Made by a program: the position numbers and the translations under genes. 64,000 nucleotides of DNA from Rhizobium sp. WSM4643 (lineage in GTDB: Bacteria; Pseudomonadota; Alphaproteobacteria; Rhizobiales; Rhizobiaceae), in assembly GCF_025152745.1 (NCBI RefSeq), contig NZ_CP104040.1:124001-188000 (forward strand), written 5' to 3'. Below the pieces are notes generated by a model. That model worked only from the letters and a program-made list of their open reading frames with translations. It was not told the DNA's origin and made no database searches. Positions 24,938 through 32,742 of the stretch are shown here, piece after piece; position 1 is the stretch's first letter, and each line of letters starts with the position of its first letter.

Positions 24938-26440
24938 TTATAGCGTCGCACCAAGATGCCACGGCACGAATTCATTGTCGCCGTAGCCGAAGATCTCGCT
25001 CTTGGTCTTCTTGCCCGAGGCGGTATCGACGATCAGATCGAAGATCTCGCGGCCCTTGCCGCTGATCGTCGCGTCGCCCGTGGCGATCGTGCCGCAATCG
25101 ATGTCCATATCCTCTTCCATCGAGGCATAGAGCGCCGAATTGCTGGAAAGCTTCAGCGACGGCGCCGGCCGGCAACCGAAGCAACTGCCGCGGCCAGTGG
25201 TAAAGGCGATCATATTTGCCCCGCCCGCCACCTGCCCGGTCGCCGAAACCGGGTCGTAGCCTGGTGTGTCCATGAAGACGAGGCCGGGGGCCGTGACACG
25301 CTCGGCGTAACCATAGACCGCGGTCAGCGGCGAGCGCCCACCCTTGGCGACCGCGCCGAGCGACTTTTCGAGGATGGTCGTCAGCCCGCCGCGCTTGTTG
25401 CCCGGCGACGGGTTGTTGTCGAGCGAGGCGCCGTGCAGGGCGACATAGTCCTCCCACCAGGCGATTTTCTCGTCGAGCTTCTTTGCCACCTCGTCGCTGA
25501 CGGCGCGGCTGCGTAGGAGGTGTTCTGCACCATAGATTTCCGAAGTCTCCGACAGGATCGCCGTGCCGCCGGCCGCCGCCAGCAGGTCGGCCGCGACACC
25601 CAGCGCCGGATTGGCGGTGATGCCGGAAAAGCCGTCAGAGCCGCCGCATTGCAGGCCGATGATGATCTCGCCGATCGACATCGGCACGCGTTTTTCCTTG
25701 CCGACATCGGCGGCGATTTCGCGCAGCATGCCCATGGCGCGCTCGACCGCGCGGCGCGAACCGCCGGCATCCTGGATGTTGAAATGCCGCTTCGAGGCGC
25801 CCGCCCCACTCTGACCGTAGAGCGTCAGCTGGTTGACCTCGCAGCCGAGGCCGATCATCAGCACGCCGCCGAAATTCACATGTCTTGTGTAGCCGGCGAG
25901 CGTCCGGTGCAGCACGTTCATGCCGTCGCCGGTCGAGCTCATGCCGCAGCCCTGGTCGTGCACGATCGGCACAAAACCGTCGATGCCTTCATAATGCGGC
26001 AGGATCGTCCGATTGGCCTCGTCGGCGATGGCCCGACAGACCGTGGTGGAACAGTTCACGCTGGCGATGATGCCGATATAGTTGCGTGTCGCCGCCCGTC
26101 CGTCGGCGCGACGATAGCCCATGAAGGTGCGCCCCACGTCGTCGACCGTCGCCGCTTCCGGCGCCGAATTGGCGGTCGCCGCCAGCCGGTCGTTTTCGAA
26201 ATGCAGGTTGTGGCTGTGCACATGGTCGCCGGCCTTGACCTCGGCCGTGGTGCGGCCGATTGCCTGCCCGTATTTCACCACGGGTGACTCGAGCGGAATA
26301 TCCGCTATCGCCACCTTATGGCCGGGGTCGATCTTCTCACGGGTCTGAATGCCGGCAACCGTCGAACCCGGCGCGATTGCCGCCGTTGCGACCGCGACAT
26401 TGTCGCCAGCCGAAAGGATGATCCAAGGCAGTTTGTCCAA
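24938..26440 (-). CDS. UxaA-family sugar-acid dehydratase (altronate dehydratase-like)
   Basis: A 500-aa protein with an N-terminal SAF domain (residues about 10-90; NVAVATAAIAPGSTVAG) and a UxaA/GarD catalytic part (from about 110; GYRRADGRAATRNYIGIIASV, NCSTTVCRAIADEA, IVHDQGCGMSSTGDGM, NFGGVLMIGLGCEVNQ, GLQCGGSDGFSGITANPALG, FTTGRGSCFGCRPAPSLKLSSN). Family members remove water from altronate, galactarate or similar acids using iron. In this operon it is a candidate L-fuconate dehydratase instead of the enolase-type enzyme. The start is probably TTG 26440, with GGGAGATAGA upstream. It is the first gene of the operon, divergent from gntR. Confidence 0.88.
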   Translation of the reverse strand: MDKLPWIILSAGDNVAVATAAIAPGSTVAGIQTREKIDPGHKVAIADIPLESPVVKYGQAIGRTTAEVKAGDHVHSHNLHFENDRLAATANSAPEAATVDDVGRTFMGYRRADGRAATRNYIGIIASVNCSTTVCRAIADEANRTILPHYEGIDGFVPIVHDQGCGMSSTGDGMNVLHRTLAGYTRHVNFGGVLMIGLGCEVNQLTLYGQSGAGASKRHFNIQDAGGSRRAVERAMGMLREIAADVGKEKRVPMSIGEIIIGLQCGGSDGFSGITANPALGVAADLLAAAGGTAILSETSEIYGAEHLLRSRAVSDEVAKKLDEKIAWWEDYVALHGASLDNNPSPGNKRGGLTTILEKSLGAVAKGGRSPLTAVYGYAERVTAPGLVFMDTPGYDPVSATGQVAGGANMIAFTTGRGSCFGCRPAPSLKLSSNSALYASMEEDMDIDCGTIATGDATISGKGREIFDLIVDTASGKKTKSEIFGYGDNEFVPWHLGATL

Positions 26441-26454
26441 GTCTCTATCTCCCT

Positions 26455-26566
26455 AGAGCATGATGCCGAAAAGTGTCAGCGATTTCGGACGACTTCATGC
26501 TCTAACTCTTTAATTTAGAACAGGATTCAGATTTTCAGGCCATCCCACCTAAAATCATCCTGTTCT
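26455..26566. repeat. Two adjacent palindromic intergenic repeats
   Basis: The first has arms AGAGCATGA (26455-26463) and TCATGCTCT (26495-26503) with inner CCGAAA/TTTCGG; the second has arms AGAACAGGAT (26517-26526) and ATCCTGTTCT (26557-26566). Both are extragenic repeats of a type common in rhizobia. They lie close to the start of the dehydratase gene, so they would be in its 5' leader. Confidence 0.8.
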
Positions 26567-26607
26567 AGCGAAACGCTCGCTGCATCGGCGAATGCGCATT
26601 GATTTTG

Positions 26608-26631
26608 TTTTTTATCTACAATAAACATTTT
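26608..26631. promoter_or_regulatory. Candidate operator in the gntR/dehydratase divergent region
   Basis: An AT-rich word of the form TTTTTTATC-taca-ATAAACATTTT. It aligns with the palindrome-containing word at 23119-23141 (TTTTTATC-gata-AAAAACATTT) over about 20 positions. It lies 78 bp before the gntR start and 170 bp from the dehydratase start. Confidence 0.5.
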
Positions 26632-26708
26632 CAAGTCAACGGGAATATTGATCCTGTGGACGAGGGAGGCAATGAGCCGCAGGCGACCGGAACTAAGCTA
26701 AAGGTCGT

Positions 26709-27680
26709 TTGAACAAGCCCCGGTCTGTTCTGCCCTGCTTTGAAGCGGGCGACGGCCACGAGGGCGGAAAGCGGGGTCTGGTGGCAAGGCAGAATACGGT
26801 TTTCAAGGAAGCCTACAACAGGTATGCCGCAGCGCTGCGCAGGGATAGCGCACTGCCCTCGGAGCCGGAGATCGCCGCCCAGCTCGGCGTCAGCCGCTCG
26901 ACGGCGCGCGCCATCCTGACGCGGCTCAGCGAAGAAGGCATCATCCGCTGGAACAAGCGCCAGAAGATCGTGCTGCGCCAACCCACCGACCATGACCTCT
27001 TTCCCTCCGAAGAAACCGACTCTCTCCATGATATCATCGAGCGCAGCTTCATGCAGCGCATCCTTGCCGATGATGCCGCCCCCGGCATGCAGATCAACGA
27101 GCTGGAGCTCGCCCGCGAAATCGGCACCGGCACAACAAGCGTGCGCGAATTCCTGATCCGCTTCTCCCGCTTCGGCCTCATCGAGAAACGGCCGAACAGC
27201 CACTGGACGCTCAAAGGCTTCACCCGCGAATTCGCCCTCGAACTTGCCGATGTGCGCGAGATGTTCGAGCTGCATTCCGCCGCCGAATTCGGCCGGCTTC
27301 CCAGGGATAATCAGAGCTGGGCCGATCTTGCCACTATCCGCGACGAACATCACACCATGCTTGCCGACATCAACCACCGCTTCAAGGATTTTTCCGTTCT
27401 CGACGAGCGCTTCCACTTGCTGATCCACCGCGCCTCGAAGAACCGCTTCATCGCCGATTTCTACGACGCCATCGCCATCGTCTTCCACTATCACTACCAG
27501 TGGAACAAGACCGCCGCCCGCGCGCGCAATGAGCGAGCCATCCACGAACATCTGGATTATATCGCAGCGCTGGAATCCGGCGATCAGGCGGCGATCGAAA
27601 CCGCCTGCCGCGCGCATCTGCATTCCGCCCGCCAGACCCTGCTGCAATCCCTGCCGCAGATCGCGACGGAGAGCGCGTGA
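26709..27680 (+). CDS. GntR-family (FCD-type) transcriptional regulator of the sugar operon
   Basis: A regulator with a winged-helix N-domain (KEAYNRYAAALRRDSALPSE, PEIAAQLGVSRSTARAILTR) and an alpha-helical ligand domain with FCD-like features (LADVREMFELHSAAEFG, FSVLDERFHLLIHRAS, FHYHYQW and HLDYIAALESGDQAAIETAC, whose Asp/His residues usually bind a metal or acid). There may be a second short HTH-like segment around residues 110-160 (RSFMQRILADDAAPGMQI, ELAREIGTGTTSVREFL). It is divergent from the dehydratase gene and most likely represses the operon until a pathway acid is present. The start is uncertain: TTG 26709 with AAAGG four bases upstream, or GTG 26781 (MARQNTVFKEAY). Confidence 0.87.
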   Translation: MNKPRSVLPCFEAGDGHEGGKRGLVARQNTVFKEAYNRYAAALRRDSALPSEPEIAAQLGVSRSTARAILTRLSEEGIIRWNKRQKIVLRQPTDHDLFPSEETDSLHDIIERSFMQRILADDAAPGMQINELELAREIGTGTTSVREFLIRFSRFGLIEKRPNSHWTLKGFTREFALELADVREMFELHSAAEFGRLPRDNQSWADLATIRDEHHTMLADINHRFKDFSVLDERFHLLIHRASKNRFIADFYDAIAIVFHYHYQWNKTAARARNERAIHEHLDYIAALESGDQAAIETACRAHLHSARQTLLQSLPQIATESA

Positions 27681-27692
27681 GGGGAGCCCACC

Positions 27693-27713
27693 ATGAAACA
27701 TTTCGGTATGTAA
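27693..27713 (+). other. Six-codon open frame with ribosome site before the ABC transporter gene
   Basis: GGGGAGCCCACC precedes ATG, giving M-K-H-F-G-M-stop, 15 bases before the start of the ABC protein gene, which itself has no good ribosome site. It may be a chance frame or a short upstream peptide coupling translation. Confidence 0.25.
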
Positions 27714-27728
27714 GCCGTTATCGCTGGC

Positions 27729-29735
27729 ATGGCCGACGCTAAACTCAATCCGACATCGGTCGACGGTACCGAACCGCACGGTGCCGATAAGACACGCCAG
27801 GAGACGGCATCGGCTGTCGAGGTCGGGCCGCCGCCCAATGTCACTGAACCCGATCCGGAGTTGACGCCTGAGGAGGCTGAGCAGGCGCGCAAGCGGTATT
27901 TGCTCAAGCGCTTCTGGATTAGCGCGCGCCGTTACTGGGGTCGTCGCGGTGACAGGTTTGCCTGGCCGTGCTCGATCGGGCTGCTGGCGATGATCTGCAT
28001 GAATGTCGGCTTCCAGTATGGGATCAATCGCTGGAACCGCGGGATATTCGACGCCATAGAGCGACATGATGCCGGCACTGTCTATTACCTCAGCGGCGTC
28101 TTCGTGCCGCTCGTGCTCGGAAGCGTCATCCTGGTCACCGCACAAGTCTATGTCCGCATGATGATCCAGCGCCGCTGGCGTTCCTGGCTCGCGACCGCAG
28201 TCATCGCGCGCTGGCTTGCAAACGGCCGATATTATCAGCTGAACCTCATCGGCGGCGATCACAAGAACCCCGAGGCGCGCATCTCGGAGGATCTGAGGAT
28301 TGCTACCGAATCCCCCGTCGATTTCATCGCCGGTGTCATCGCTGCATTTCTCTCGGCCTCGACCTTCATCGTGGTGCTGTGGACGATTGGCGGTGCTTTG
28401 ACGCTGCCGATCGGGGCGGCAACCATCACCATCCCTGGCTTTCTCGTCGTGACCGCGGTCCTGTACGCGGTGATCACCTCAAGCGTGATCGCGGTGATCG
28501 GCCGTCATTTCGTGCAGGTCTCCGAGGTCAAGAACCAGGTAGAGGCCGAATTTCGCTACACGCTGACGCATGTGCGGGAAAACGGCGAGAGCATCGCGCT
28601 TCTCGGCGGCGAGGAGGAGGAACGCAACGACCTCGACAAGACCTTTCGCAATGTGCTGAAGCAATGGGCGCTGCTGGCCCGCCAGCACATGCGCACGACA
28701 TTTGTCTCGCACGGGTCGATGCTGATTGCGCCCGTCGTGCCGGTCCTGCTTTGCGCGCCGAAATTTCTCGAAGGCAGCATGACGCTGGGAGAGGTCATGC
28801 AGGCGGCCTCAGCCTTCGCCATCGTCCAGAACGCCTTCGGATGGCTTGTTGATAATTACCCGCGTCTTGCCGATTGGAATGCCTGCGCGCGGCGCGTCGC
28901 TTCGCTGATGATGTCGCTCGACGGGCTGGAGCGTGCCGAACAGAGCGATTCGCTCGGGCGCATCAAGCATGGTGAAACCGAAGGCGAGGCGATGCTCAGC
29001 CTCAACGATCTCTCCGTGTCGCTAGACGACGGCACCGCCGTGGTCACGGAAACCCGGGTCGAGATCGAGCCCGGCGAGCGGGTGCTCGTCGCCGGTGAAT
29101 CCGGGTCGGGCAAGAGCACGCTGGTGCGGGCCATCTCAGGTCTCTGGCCGTGGGGCGGCGGCAGCGTCGATTTCCGCGCCGACAGGCGATTGTTCATGTT
29201 GCCGCAACGGCCCTATATCCCTTCCGGGACGCTTGGCCGTGCCGTCGCCTATCCAGGCGCCGCCGATAGCTGGCCGCTGGATGAGATCAAGTCGGCCCTC
29301 GACAAGGTGGGACTGGATTATCTGAAGGACAGGATCGAGGAAGAGGCGCCGTGGGACCAGACCTTGTCGGGCGGCGAAAAGCAGCGGCTCGCCTTTGCGC
29401 GTCTCCTGCTGCACCAACCCGATATCATCGTGCTGGATGAAGCAACCTCGGCACTCGATGAGAAGAGCCAGGACAAGATGATGCAGATGGTGATCGATGA
29501 ATTGCCTGAGGTCACCATCATCAGCGTCGCGCATCGCGCCGAGCTGGAAGCCTTTCATAGCCGCAAGATCACGCTCGAGCGGCGCGAGGGCGGCGCAAAG
29601 CTGGTCAGCGATATCGATCTTATCAAGCGCACGAGAAAACCGAACCTGCTGTCACGCGTTCTGGAGAACCGCCGCTCCCCACCGAAAGGCAGCACGACCG
29701 CGAGCAATGCGCCGCAGCCTCAGAACGGAAAATGA
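27729..29735 (+). CDS. SbmA/BacA-related ABC transporter, fused permease and ATPase
   Basis: A 668-aa inner-membrane protein. After a hydrophilic, proline/glutamate-rich N-tail (about 60 residues) come about six hydrophobic segments (residues 75-340) of the SbmA/BacA-like membrane fold (FQYGINRWNRGIFDAIERHD, RWRSWLATAVIARWLANGRY and PEARISEDLRIATESPVDF are typical) and a C-terminal ATPase: GESGSGKST, LSGGEKQRLAFARLL, DIIVLDEATSALDE. Homologues (YddA, ExsE type) are linked to peptide, vitamin B12 or very-long-chain lipid transport; BacA proper lacks the ATPase. The substrate here is unknown. The start ATG 27729 has a weak ribosome site; it follows gntR by 48 bp. Confidence 0.9.
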   Translation: MADAKLNPTSVDGTEPHGADKTRQETASAVEVGPPPNVTEPDPELTPEEAEQARKRYLLKRFWISARRYWGRRGDRFAWPCSIGLLAMICMNVGFQYGINRWNRGIFDAIERHDAGTVYYLSGVFVPLVLGSVILVTAQVYVRMMIQRRWRSWLATAVIARWLANGRYYQLNLIGGDHKNPEARISEDLRIATESPVDFIAGVIAAFLSASTFIVVLWTIGGALTLPIGAATITIPGFLVVTAVLYAVITSSVIAVIGRHFVQVSEVKNQVEAEFRYTLTHVRENGESIALLGGEEEERNDLDKTFRNVLKQWALLARQHMRTTFVSHGSMLIAPVVPVLLCAPKFLEGSMTLGEVMQAASAFAIVQNAFGWLVDNYPRLADWNACARRVASLMMSLDGLERAEQSDSLGRIKHGETEGEAMLSLNDLSVSLDDGTAVVTETRVEIEPGERVLVAGESGSGKSTLVRAISGLWPWGGGSVDFRADRRLFMLPQRPYIPSGTLGRAVAYPGAADSWPLDEIKSALDKVGLDYLKDRIEEEAPWDQTLSGGEKQRLAFARLLLHQPDIIVLDEATSALDEKSQDKMMQMVIDELPEVTIISVAHRAELEAFHSRKITLERREGGAKLVSDIDLIKRTRKPNLLSRVLENRRSPPKGSTTASNAPQPQNGK

Positions 29736-29757
29736 AGTCGGCTTGGTCACAAAATCA

Positions 29758-30216
29758 TCAATCGCGCAGCGGAGACTCCGCGCTTGCAATCTGATCCAGA
29801 TTTTCGATCAGCCGCTTGAGCAGATCGACAAGTTGTCCCGCTTCCGCATCTGTGAAGCCGGTCAATGCCTCACGATTGCCCCGGAACAAGGCTATGATTG
29901 CCTCAGGCATGCGTTCCTGCGCGGTTTTCGTCAGCACGATGCGGCTGCTGCGACCGTCAGCCGGGTCGGGCGTGCGCTCGATCAGGCCATCCCTCTCCAT
30001 GCGTGCGAGCATCTGCGCCATCGGCGGTTGCTCGACCCTGGCAAAGCGGGCGAGGTCGCGCTGCGTGCTGGCCTTGCCATCTTGCAGCGCTACCAGGACG
30101 GGCAACTGGCCGACACCGAAGCCGAGCGGTTTAAGGCGTGACTCGCTGAGGCGGATAAACCCCCGCGCCGCAAGACTGATGAGATGCCCCGGCGTTGAAA
30201 GCGCGTCTTCATTCAT
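29758..30216 (-). CDS. MarR-family transcriptional regulator
   Basis: A 152-aa winged-helix repressor. The HTH region is STQRDLARFARVEQPPMAQM followed by LARMERDGLIERTPDPADGR (wing with the DPxDGR motif) and VLTKTAQERM. The start ATG 30216 (MNEDALST) has AGGGGGAC upstream. It is divergent from a SnoaL-like gene; the gap holds an overlapping palindrome ATATGTACATAT/TACATATGTA at 30253-30267, the likely operator for both genes. It converges with the ABC gene, whose stop is 22 bp away. Confidence 0.92.
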   Translation of the reverse strand: MNEDALSTPGHLISLAARGFIRLSESRLKPLGFGVGQLPVLVALQDGKASTQRDLARFARVEQPPMAQMLARMERDGLIERTPDPADGRSSRIVLTKTAQERMPEAIIALFRGNREALTGFTDAEAGQLVDLLKRLIENLDQIASAESPLRD

Positions 30217-30252
30217 TTCCGTCCCCCTTGCCTGCGCTTGACCGCGAGATAT

Positions 30253-30267
30253 ATATGTACATATGTA
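30253..30267. promoter_or_regulatory. Candidate MarR operator
   Basis: Two overlapping perfect palindromes, ATATGTACATAT (30253-30264) and TACATATGTA (30258-30267), in the 126-bp divergent gap, 37 bp before marR and 76 bp before the SnoaL-like gene. Confidence 0.6.
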
Positions 30268-30342
30268 TCTTGATGTGCGGCGTGAGACAATGTCATTTCG
30301 ATGCCGCCCAGCAAATAGTTCAATCTCCATTGAGGAAACGAC

Positions 30343-30735
30343 ATGTCTAAAAATGACGTCGAAATGATCAAGCGCATCTATGCCAGCTTCAATGCCAGAG
30401 ACATTGACGCTGTCCTGGCCGTTCTTTCCGATGATGTCGCCTGGGCCAACGGCATGGAGGGCGGCCATATCAATGGCCGTGAGGCCGTGCGCGACTATTG
30501 GACACGCCAGTGGGCTGTCATTAGTCCCCACGTCGAGCCGGTCGCATTTGAAGAAACGCCAGATGGCGCCGTCGCTGTCGAGGTAATCCAGTCGGTCTTT
30601 GACCTCGATGGCCGGCCACTGGAAAATCAAAGTCATGGCCTGAAGGACAAGACCGTGACGCATGTCTTTCGCATGCAAGGCGACAAGATCGTCCGCTTCG
30701 ATATCCGGGATGCCTTCGGCAGCGGAGCGGTCTGA
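30343..30735 (+). CDS. SnoaL-like / NTF2-fold protein
   Basis: A 130-aa protein of the SnoaL-like polyketide cyclase/NTF2 fold. Features: MIKRIYASFNARDIDAVLAV, LSDDVAWANGMEGGHINGRE, AVRDYWTRQWAVISPHVEP, THVFRMQGDKIVRFDIRD. The fold forms a small cone-shaped pocket used by isomerases, hydratases and binding proteins; the reaction cannot be told from sequence. It is divergent from a MarR gene and probably controlled by it, which suggests a role in handling a small aromatic or oxidative compound. Confidence 0.85.
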   Translation: MSKNDVEMIKRIYASFNARDIDAVLAVLSDDVAWANGMEGGHINGREAVRDYWTRQWAVISPHVEPVAFEETPDGAVAVEVIQSVFDLDGRPLENQSHGLKDKTVTHVFRMQGDKIVRFDIRDAFGSGAV

Positions 30736-30749
30736 TCCTGATCGAGGAG

Positions 30750-31040
30750 GCTCCCTCTTCTCCCCAGCGGGGGTCCGAAGGACGGGTCGAGACACGTGGC
30801 TCGACCCAGGTGGGGTGGCCCGCAGGGTCGGATGAGCGACACACGGCACACTATTCATTGCCCTTCGCTCGCGCTCAGCGCATTCGCGGCCTTGCCGCTT
30901 ACCCCCTCATCGCCTCGCTATCGCTCCGGCACCGACCGGGGTCGAGCCACAGGTCTCGACCCGTCCTTCGGACCCCCGCTGGGGAGAAGAGGACAGTGGC
31001 CGCACCTTCGTCCCCTTCCTGCGGGCACCGTGCGGCCAGG
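30750..31040. repeat. RIME-like repeat block
   Basis: It contains GGGTCCGAAGGACGGGTCGAG, CACGTGGCTCGACCC, GGGTCGGATGAGCG, CCCTTCGCTCGCGCT, TCGCCTCGCTATCGCTCCGGCAC and a final CCCCGCTGGGGAGAAGAGGACAGTGG. The same order of modules appears at 36600-36850. No gene is seen in 30736-31057. Confidence 0.8.
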
Positions 31041-31057
31041 ACCGAGCCACCAAGGGC

Positions 31058-31549
31058 TCAGCGGTCCAGCCAGGCGGCGAGTCCATCAAGCGTCTGCAGC
31101 CCGTACTCCACCGCGCCGAAGCCGATGACCACCTGACGCCGCTTGGCGCTGGGGTGGAGCTGGCGCATGGTCAGCACCGTCTTGCCGTCGGCCTGCTCGT
31201 CGAAGGTCACCGTGGCGCGGAAACGGTCGGGGTCGTCGGGGTCGGGCGTGCCATAGTCCATCACGATCCGCTCGTTCGGCACGATCTCCAGAAAGCGCAT
31301 GAGGTTCGGGAAGCGTTGCTGCTTTCCCTCGAACACACCCACCATGTCGAACCGCCAGACCCCGCCCTCGCGGATATCGGCTTCGTGGGTCTCGATGCTG
31401 AGGCCGGCCGGGCCGTACCATTCGCCAAGCGCCTTGGGGTCCATCCAGGCGGCAAAGACCTTGTCGCGTGGGTGGTTGAGCAGCTTCACCAGCACGATTT
31501 CGCGGTCGAGCGACCATGTCTCAAACAGGTTTGCCATGTCCTTCGTCAT
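31058..31549 (-). CDS. SRPBCC (AHSA1-type) protein, paired with ArsR
   Basis: A 163-aa START-like protein of the AHSA1 subgroup. Typical: DREIVLVKLLNHPRDKVFAAWMDPKALGEWYGP, ETHEADIREGGVWRFDM, LMRFLEIVPNERIVMDYGTP, ATVTFDEQADGKTVLTMRQL and YGLQTLDGLAAWLDR. Such proteins bind hydrophobic ligands in a deep cavity and are very often encoded next to an ArsR regulator, as here. Its 5' end overlaps the arsR gene by 29 bases, so translation is coupled. The start may be ATG 31549 or ATG 31537 (MANLFET). Confidence 0.9.
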   Translation of the reverse strand: MTKDMANLFETWSLDREIVLVKLLNHPRDKVFAAWMDPKALGEWYGPAGLSIETHEADIREGGVWRFDMVGVFEGKQQRFPNLMRFLEIVPNERIVMDYGTPDPDDPDRFRATVTFDEQADGKTVLTMRQLHPSAKRRQVVIGFGAVEYGLQTLDGLAAWLDR

Positions 31550-31877
31550 CCTCTTCGGTTTTGTCCAGGTAGACTTCGAGCCGATCCAGCCGCTCGGTCC
31601 AGCGCCGGCGCTCCGATATCATCCAGTCCGCCGCCTCGTCGAAACGCGCCTGCACCAGCCGGCACCAGCGGCTGCGCCCGCGCTTCTCGCTGGCGATCAG
31701 CCCGCAATCTTCCAGCACCCTGAGATGCTGGGCGAAGGAGGGCAGCGCCATGTCGAAAGGCTCGGCGAGCGCGCTGACCGGCAACTCGCCTTCGACCAGC
31801 CGCGACACCACGGCGCGGCGGGTCGGGTCGCTGAGAGCGTGAAAGGCGAGATCGAGGGGGGTCGAATGGTAAGGCAT
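31521..31877 (-). CDS. ArsR-family transcriptional regulator (first ArsR/SRPBCC pair)
   Basis: A 118-aa winged-helix protein. LDLAFHALSDPTRRAVVSRL, EGELPVSALAEPFDMALPSF, AQHLRVLEDCGLIASEKRGR and SRWCRLVQARFDEAADWM match the ArsR subgroup that precedes SRPBCC genes; the metal-binding Cys pair of true ArsR proteins is absent, so it is likely not a metal sensor. The start codon itself lies in the word TGCCTTACCATTC, which recurs twice upstream, suggesting autoregulation. Confidence 0.92.
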   Translation of the reverse strand: MPYHSTPLDLAFHALSDPTRRAVVSRLVEGELPVSALAEPFDMALPSFAQHLRVLEDCGLIASEKRGRSRWCRLVQARFDEAADWMISERRRWTERLDRLEVYLDKTEEDDEGHGKPV

Positions 31878-31973
31878 ATCAATCCGTAAATTGGTCGGGG
31901 GCGGCGGTCAAGGATAAAAAGGTACTTGCCTTAGTATTCGGCTCGAAATATGAAGGTAGTTGCCTTAGTGTTC
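31864..31973. promoter_or_regulatory. Three copies of TGCCTTAnnRTTC around the arsR start (candidate operators)
   Basis: Plus-strand copies at 31927-31939 (TGCCTTAGTATTC) and 31961-31973 (TGCCTTAGTGTTC), 34 bp apart, and a minus-strand copy at 31864-31876 (TGCCTTACCATTC) overlapping the arsR start codon. They lie in the divergent gap between arsR and the RibD-like reductase gene. Confidence 0.55.
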
Positions 31974-32025
31974 AGCCCCGAATGCAGGAGCCGCTGTGGC
32001 GCAACACCTTTCAAGGAGGACTCCA

Positions 32026-32679
32026 ATGGCAGTTCGTGTCGATCTCATGATCTCGCTCGATGGTTTCGCGACAACAACGGACCAGACGCCCGAAAGCCCG
32101 TTCGGCGAGGACTGGCCGCGTCTCGCCGGCGCCTATGCGGCAACGCGAACCTTCCGCGAGCGCGTGCTCAAGGATACGACGGGAGCAGGGATCACAGGTG
32201 TCGACGACGAATATGCGAAGGAATATTTCGAGAATGTGGGCGCCGAGATCATGGGTGCCGGCATGTTCGGACTGCACAACTTTCCCGACGATCCGAACTG
32301 GCGCGGCTGGTGGGGCGACGAGCCACCGTTCGGGTGTCCGGTCTTCGTTCTCACCCACAAGCCGCGGCCCTCCATCGAGATGGCCGGCGGGACGACGTTC
32401 CACTTCCTCAATACCACCTCTGATGATGCGCTCCAGCAGGCCGTGAGGGTCGCAAACGGCAAGGATGTGAGGATAGGCGGTGGCCCCTCGGTCGTTCGCG
32501 GCTATCTCAAAGCCGGCCTTGTCGACCGCCTTCATGTTGCCATCACGCCGATTTTGCTCGGGCGCGGCATCCGCCTGTGGGACGACCTGCGCGGCCTGGA
32601 AGCCGGCTGCACCGTCAAGACCGAAACGTCACCGAGCGGCACCATCCACCTCACTTTCCAACGCCAGCCACCAAGCTGA
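32026..32679 (+). CDS. Dihydrofolate-reductase-like (RibD C-terminal) protein
   Basis: A 217-aa protein of the RibD_C/DHFR-like fold. MAVRVDLMISLDGFATTTDQ at the start, then MGAGMFGLHNFPDDPNW, VFVLTHKPRPSIEMAGGTTF, VANGKDVRIGGGPSVVRGYL, LVDRLHVAITPILLGRGIRL are typical of stand-alone members, which bind NADPH but whose substrate is mostly unknown. I chose ATG 32026 because AAGGAGG is eight bases upstream. It sits between two ArsR/SRPBCC pairs, a frequent neighbourhood for this family. Confidence 0.9.
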   Translation: MAVRVDLMISLDGFATTTDQTPESPFGEDWPRLAGAYAATRTFRERVLKDTTGAGITGVDDEYAKEYFENVGAEIMGAGMFGLHNFPDDPNWRGWWGDEPPFGCPVFVLTHKPRPSIEMAGGTTFHFLNTTSDDALQQAVRVANGKDVRIGGGPSVVRGYLKAGLVDRLHVAITPILLGRGIRLWDDLRGLEAGCTVKTETSPSGTIHLTFQRQPPS

Positions 32680-32722
32680 GGCCGATTTCCGCCCTTGCAT
32701 GACGCCGATCCGCGTGCTAGAT

Positions 32723-32742
32723 ACTGAACCAGATGGTTCAGT
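32723..32742. promoter_or_regulatory. Palindromic operator overlapping the start codon of the second arsR
   Basis: ACTGAACCA and TGGTTCAGT are perfect 9-bp arms separated by GA; the ATG start (32733-32735) lies in the centre. This is the expected position for tight autorepression of an ArsR/SRPBCC operon. Confidence 0.75.

Noticed and set aside
26631..28262. 543-codon frame antisense to gntR and the ABC gene
   Set aside because: It crosses two real genes; low protein-like character.
30217..30858. Upstream extension of the MarR frame to 366 codons
   Set aside because: The extension covers the SnoaL-like gene in antisense and the divergent promoter; the MarR start with ribosome site at 30216 gives a normal 152-aa protein.
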